Assembly (NCBI RefSeq): GCF_000423085.1
Contig: NZ_AUHH01000020.1
Location: 1-64,000, forward strand
Direction: 5' to 3'
Length of the DNA stretch: 64,000 nt
DNA from: Granulicoccus phenolivorans DSM 17626 = NBRC 107789 = JCM 15570
Lineage (GTDB): Bacteria; Actinomycetota; Actinomycetes; Propionibacteriales; Propionibacteriaceae
Shown: positions 60,659 through 64,000 of the stretch, one piece after another
How the letters are laid out: each line of letters starts with the position of its first letter
How positions within the stretch are numbered: the first letter of the stretch is position 1
Position numbers and translations under genes: made by a program
Notes under the pieces: generated by a model
What the model was told of the DNA's origin: nothing
Databases searched by the model: none
The model's input: only the letters and a program-made list of their open reading frames with translations

Positions 60659-61015
60659 ATGGGCTATGGCAAAGAACCGCTCGAGCACCCGGGCACCGAG
60701 ACACTCGAACTCACCGAGGTGCTGTTCGCCCTCAGCGACGCGGCCCGACTCGACATCGTCCGGCGGCTGGCCGACGGCCCCCTGGATGTGGCGCACTGCC
60801 AGCCGACCGACTGCGAACCGCTGCCGAAATCGACCCTGTCGCATCACCTGAAGACGCTGCGGCTGGCCGGGATCATCCGCAACGACCCGAACGGACGCCA
60901 ACGCATCATCACCCTGCGCCGCGACGACCTCGAGGACCGCTTCCCCGGCCTGCTCCCGGCCGTGCTCGCGCCCGCGGCCCCCGCCCGCGGTGCGGATCGC
61001 CCCCCGCAGTCCTGA
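60659..61015 (+). CDS. ArsR-like winged-helix regulator
   Basis: A 118-residue winged-helix repressor. LFALSDAARLDIVRRLADG and LPKSTLSHHLKTLRLAGIIR (recognition helix) are the family pattern. The metal-binding ELCVC motif of true arsenic sensors is missing; two cysteines in CQPTDCEPL are present, so metal or redox sensing is possible. TATTCT ends 6 bases before the ATG, so the mRNA is probably leaderless. The C-terminus is Pro/Ala-rich and its last codons lie in a short tandem repeat. Confidence 0.88.
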   Translation: MGYGKEPLEHPGTETLELTEVLFALSDAARLDIVRRLADGPLDVAHCQPTDCEPLPKSTLSHHLKTLRLAGIIRNDPNGRQRIITLRRDDLEDRFPGLLPAVLAPAAPARGADRPPQS

Positions 61016-61048
61016 TCGCCCGCGCAGTCCTGATCGCCCGCGCAGTCC
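61005..61048 (+). repeat. 18-bp tandem duplication at the end of the ArsR-like gene
   Basis: CGCAGTCCTGATCGCCCG occurs at 61005-61022 and 61023-61040, then partially at 61041-61048. The stop codon of the regulator (61013-61015) lies in the first copy. Confidence 0.9.
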
Positions 61049-61059
61049 GGACGCAACTG

Positions 61060-61092
61060 AAAGGCCGACGCAGCGGTGCTGCGTCGGCCTTT
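61060..61092. terminator. Bidirectional intrinsic terminator
   Basis: AAAGGCCGACGCAGC, the loop GGT and a perfect 15-base complement, with A-rich and T-rich ends on either side, sit between the convergent ArsR-like and glgC genes. Confidence 0.9.
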
Positions 61093-61136
61093 CGGGTGCT
61101 GGATCCGCGGGGTGCGGTCACAACCCTCGGGTCAGG

Positions 61137-62360
61137 TCACATCTCCCGGGTCACGTGGACGCCCTTGCCGATCACGGTGACCCCACCGGCGGAGACGGTC
61201 AGGCCGCGGGCGCGGTCGCGTTCATGGTCGACGCCGATCTCCACACCCTCATCGATCACCACGTACTTGTCGATGATCGCCTTGTGGATCACGGCATTGC
61301 GGCCGATCTGCGCATTGTCCATGATCACCGACTGCTGCACGTTGGCCCACTTCTCCACGCGTACGTTCGGGGCCAGCACCGACTGGTCCACGTCGCCGCC
61401 GGAGATGATCGTGCCCGGGGAGACGATGGAATCCTCCGCCGTGCCCCGCAGCACGAACTTCGCTCCCGGACGCTGCGGCATGTTGGTCCAGATCGGCCAC
61501 TTGCTGTTGTAGAGGCTGAAATTCGGGACCACCGACACCAGGTCCATGTGGGCCTCGTGGTAGGCATCGATCGTGCCGACGTCGCGCCAGTAGTTCTTGT
61601 CGCGCTCGCTGGCTCCGGGGACGGTGTTGTGACTGAAGTCGTGCACCTGGGCGCGGCCGCGGGAGACGAAATAGGGAATGATGTCGCCGCCCATGTCGTG
61701 GCGGGCATTCTGGTCGGCGGCGTCGGCCTCCAGGGCCTCGACCAGGGCCTTGCGGGTGAACACGTAGTTGCCCATCGAGGCGAAGGATTCCTCGGGCGAA
61801 TCGGGCAGCCCGGGCGGGTCGGCCGGCTTCTCCAGGAAGTTGCGGATGTTGCTCTCGACGTCGGCGTCGATGATCCCGAAGGCGCTGGCCTCCTTGCGCG
61901 GCACCCGGATCCCGGCGACGGTGCAGTCCAGACCGGAGTCGATGTGCTGGGCGACCATCTGGCTGACATCCATCCGGTAGATGTTGTCGGCGCCGAACAC
62001 CACGACGTAGTCGGGGTCGTCATCGATGATCAGGTTCATCGACTGGTAGATCGCGTCGGCGCTGCCCTGGTACCACCGGGGCCCGAGCCGCTGCTGGGCC
62101 GGCACCGGGGTGACGTAGTTGCCCAGCATGGCCGGCATCCGCCAGGTGAGGGAGATGTGCCGGTCCAGGGAGTGCGATTTGTACTGGGTGAGCACCGCGA
62201 TCTGACGCAACTCGGAGTTGACCAGATTGGAGAGCACGAAATCGATCAGTCGATAGGTCCCACCGAACGGGACCGCCGGCTTGGCCCGATCGGCGGTCAA
62301 TGGCATCAACCGCTTTCCCTCGCCACCTGCCAGCACAATGGACAACACTTTCGGCCGCAC
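61137..62360 (-). CDS. glgC: Glucose-1-phosphate adenylyltransferase
   Basis: A 407-residue ADP-glucose pyrophosphorylase that makes ADP-glucose for glycogen or maltose 1-phosphate. The nucleotide loop [20 protein letters not shown] is at about 10-29, the WYQGSADA active-site loop near 98, and the C-terminal left-handed helix region ([20 protein letters not shown]) follows. The start is a GTG. It is divergent from glgA, as in many actinobacteria, so both are likely controlled from the 114-base gap between them. Confidence 0.96.
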   Translation of the reverse strand: MRPKVLSIVLAGGEGKRLMPLTADRAKPAVPFGGTYRLIDFVLSNLVNSELRQIAVLTQYKSHSLDRHISLTWRMPAMLGNYVTPVPAQQRLGPRWYQGSADAIYQSMNLIIDDDPDYVVVFGADNIYRMDVSQMVAQHIDSGLDCTVAGIRVPRKEASAFGIIDADVESNIRNFLEKPADPPGLPDSPEESFASMGNYVFTRKALVEALEADAADQNARHDMGGDIIPYFVSRGRAQVHDFSHNTVPGASERDKNYWRDVGTIDAYHEAHMDLVSVVPNFSLYNSKWPIWTNMPQRPGAKFVLRGTAEDSIVSPGTIISGGDVDQSVLAPNVRVEKWANVQQSVIMDNAQIGRNAVIHKAIIDKYVVIDEGVEIGVDHERDRARGLTVSAGGVTVIGKGVHVTREM

Positions 62361-62474
62361 CGTCGCCCCCTTGAACGCGTAGAAGCTCCTTCGACAAGTA
62401 GCCTAACCACAGCCGGATCGGTGGCGTGGGGCCCCCCACCCCGGTTCCGGGTGACGCTGTGGAACGATCGGGGC

Positions 62475-63668
62475 ATGGCCATGCGCATCTCAGTGTTGAC
62501 CCGCGAATATCCGCCGACGATCTACGGCGGGGCCGGCGTCCATGTCGCCCAGTTGGTGCCCCAGTTGCGCAAGCTGATCGACGTCGACGTGCAGTGCATG
62601 GGCGAGCCCCGCGAGGGTGCCACTGCCCATGCCGAGAACTATCCCGAGGGCGCCAATGCCGCGCTGCGGGTCTTCGGCGCGGACCTGTCGATGGTCGCGG
62701 CGATCCCCGAGGTGGATCTGGTGCACGGCCACACCTGGTACGCCGCGCTCGCCGCCCAGCTGACCGGGCTGTTCCAGAACGTGCCGCATGTGGTGACCGC
62801 CCATTCCCTGGAGCCCGACCGGCCGTGGAAGGCCGAGCAGCTCGGGGGCGGGTACCGGCTGAGTACCTGGGCCGAGGGGTCGGCGTACGCCTCGGCGGCC
62901 GCGGTGATCGCGGTCTCGGAGGCGATGCGGCCGAACATCCTCAATGCCTATCCCGATGTCGACCCGGCCCGGATCCATGTGGTGAAGAACGGGATCGATC
63001 CCGAGGAGTTCCGGCCCGACCCCGACACCGCCGTGCTCACCGAACTCGGGGTGGACCTGGACCGGCCGATCGTGACCTTCGTGGGCCGGATCACCCGGCA
63101 GAAGGGGCTGGTCCATCTGGTCCGCGCGGCCGAACAGTTCGACCCCGCCACGCAGTTGCTGTTGCTGGCCGGTGCGCCGGACACTCCCGAGATCGCCGCG
63201 GAGTTCAACCACGCCTTCGATCACCTGAAGCAGTCCCGCGGCGGTGGGGTCACCTGGGTGCAGGAGATGCTGCCGCGCCAGCAGGTCCGCCAGGTGATGT
63301 CGAACTCCACGGTGTTCGCCTGCCCGTCGATCTATGAGCCGCTCGGCATTGTGAATCTCGAGGCGATGGCGACCGAGACGGCGGTGGTGGCCAGCGCGGT
63401 CGGCGGGATTCCCGAAGTCGTCGTGGACGGCGAGACCGGGCTGTTGGTCCCCTACGATCCGGCGCAGGCCGATGATCCGGCCGCGGTGGCCGCGTTCGAG
63501 TCCGACTTCGCGACCAAGGTCAATCAGTTGACCGCCGACCCGGAGCGGGCTGCGGCGATGGGCCGAGCGGGCCGCCGGCGCTGTGTCGAGGAGTTCTCCT
63601 GGGCCCGGATCGCCGAGCAGACCGTCGAGGTCTATCGGCAGGCGATCGAGACGTTCGAGGCCCACTAG
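62475..63668 (+). CDS. glgA: GT4 glycogen/maltose-1-phosphate synthase (actinobacterial GlgA/GlgM)
   Basis: A 397-residue GT-B glycosyltransferase. TREYPPTIYGGAGVHVAQLV at the N-terminus and IYEPLGIVNLEAMATETAVV with the E-x7-E motif are clear. Actinobacterial proteins of this size belong to GT4 and in mycobacteria (GlgM) make maltose 1-phosphate from ADP-glucose and glucose 1-phosphate, rather than extending glycogen directly. ATG 62475 and ATG 62481 are both possible starts. A strong hairpin ends the transcript. Confidence 0.94.
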   Translation: MAMRISVLTREYPPTIYGGAGVHVAQLVPQLRKLIDVDVQCMGEPREGATAHAENYPEGANAALRVFGADLSMVAAIPEVDLVHGHTWYAALAAQLTGLFQNVPHVVTAHSLEPDRPWKAEQLGGGYRLSTWAEGSAYASAAAVIAVSEAMRPNILNAYPDVDPARIHVVKNGIDPEEFRPDPDTAVLTELGVDLDRPIVTFVGRITRQKGLVHLVRAAEQFDPATQLLLLAGAPDTPEIAAEFNHAFDHLKQSRGGGVTWVQEMLPRQQVRQVMSNSTVFACPSIYEPLGIVNLEAMATETAVVASAVGGIPEVVVDGETGLLVPYDPAQADDPAAVAAFESDFATKVNQLTADPERAAAMGRAGRRRCVEEFSWARIAEQTVEVYRQAIETFEAH

Positions 63669-63702
63669 GACCCGTCGCGCGACTCACCAGGGCCGTACCG
63701 AC

Positions 63703-63736
63703 ACCGGAGGACCCCGCCGTAGCGGGGTCCTCCGGT
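63703..63736. terminator. Hairpin terminator after glgA
   Basis: ACCGGAGGACCCCGC, the loop CGTA and a perfect 15-base complement lie between the convergent glgA and DUF3117 genes. Confidence 0.88.
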
Positions 63737-63776
63737 TATCTGTTCAGGGGTACGACACCCTTACGGGTTCGACACC

Positions 63777-63953
63777 TTACTTGGGCTGCGGCACCGCGCC
63801 CTGCAGCGCCTCGGCGAGCGCGGTGGCTTCGGCTTCCTTCATCGCGACGACCAGGCGGCCACCTCCGTCGATGGGAACCCTCATCACGATCTCGCGGCCC
63901 TCCTTGGTGACCTCGAGCTCTCCGTCGCCAGTACGCGGCTTCATGGCTGCCAT
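63777..63953 (-). CDS. DUF3117 small conserved protein
   Basis: A 58-residue protein, MAAMKPRTGDGELEVTKEGR onward, ending GAVPQPK. DUF3117 proteins of 50-60 residues are nearly universal in actinobacteria and have no known function; the EIVMRVPIDGGGRLVV strand pair and the AEATALAEAL helix match. The start at 63953 has AGGAAGGA upstream at good spacing; the second Met (residue 4) is also possible. Confidence 0.92.
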   Translation of the reverse strand: MAAMKPRTGDGELEVTKEGREIVMRVPIDGGGRLVVAMKEAEATALAEALQGAVPQPK

Positions 63954-64000
63954 CGCGTGTTCCTTCCTACGTCATTGCAAGACGCTCGGGGAGCGGGGCT

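Overview
The window is chromosomal DNA of a GC-rich actinobacterium. The evidence is an actinobacterial gene set: glnE next to glnA2; mrp, tatB, htrA, rseA and sigE clustered with a small O-methyltransferase; a mycothiol-dependent maleylpyruvate isomerase-type protein; a DUF3117 protein; an actinobacterial GlgA/GlgC pair; and type A RNase P RNA. Two blocks match the Mycobacterium tuberculosis neighbourhoods Rv2221c-Rv2222c and Rv1220c-Rv1232c. A member of the Propionibacteriales is plausible, but the sequence alone does not prove it.

Layout. (1) Bases 1-9300 are an accessory defence block, less GC-rich to the eye than the rest. It holds two genes of a class 1 DISARM anti-phage system (a DrmMI-type adenine methylase running off the left edge, and the DrmD-type SNF2 helicase), an AbrB-type antitoxin with a frameshifted PIN toxin, and a Fic protein. 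(2) Bases 9500-15100 are housekeeping: pdxS-pdxT, a zinc/manganese ABC importer behind a Zur-like palindrome, and a class V aminotransferase. (3) Bases 15600-23600 carry glnE with a translationally coupled unknown gene, a maleylpyruvate isomerase-type protein, glnA2, a small acidic protein and a shikimate dehydrogenase-like protein. (4) Bases 24200-32800 carry a DUF6461 protein, map, a complete peptide/nickel-type ABC operon with fused ATPases, and a carnitine acyltransferase. (5) Bases 32900-41100 carry PutA, a 47-residue membrane protein, a DUF559 nuclease-like gene between two related palindromes, rnpB, ridA, an RNB exoribonuclease and a zinc-ribbon coiled-coil protein. (6) Bases 41200-49700 carry aminopeptidase P, CorA, a D,D-carboxypeptidase, a stress-type membrane protein, a CitE-like lyase, an MgtE-N/CBS protein, a DUF1003 protein and Mrp. 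(7) Bases 49800-56800 are the envelope-stress module tatB/htrA/rseA/sigE, then dapA, a biotin carrier protein, an O-methyltransferase and a small alarmone synthetase. (8) Bases 56900-63950 carry two MFS exporters with their own regulators (TetR, ArsR-like), glgC/glgA divergently arranged, and a DUF3117 protein.

The most unusual material is between genes. Three separate intergenic loci (about 15.3-15.55 kb, 23.9-24.0 kb, 44.77-44.96 kb) carry short arrays with a 30-bp period built on one core, TTCCCGCGAYRGG, in both orientations. Two of the loci also share the junction where orientation flips. The 23.6-24.2 kb locus has in addition a perfect 69-bp direct repeat. A different pair of long palindromes with a common loop flanks the DUF559 gene beside rnpB. 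I could not match any of these to a known repeat family.

Many genes are coupled by 4-base ATGA/GTGA overlaps. Several promoters place a TANNNT hexamer 6-7 bases before the start codon, which implies leaderless mRNAs.
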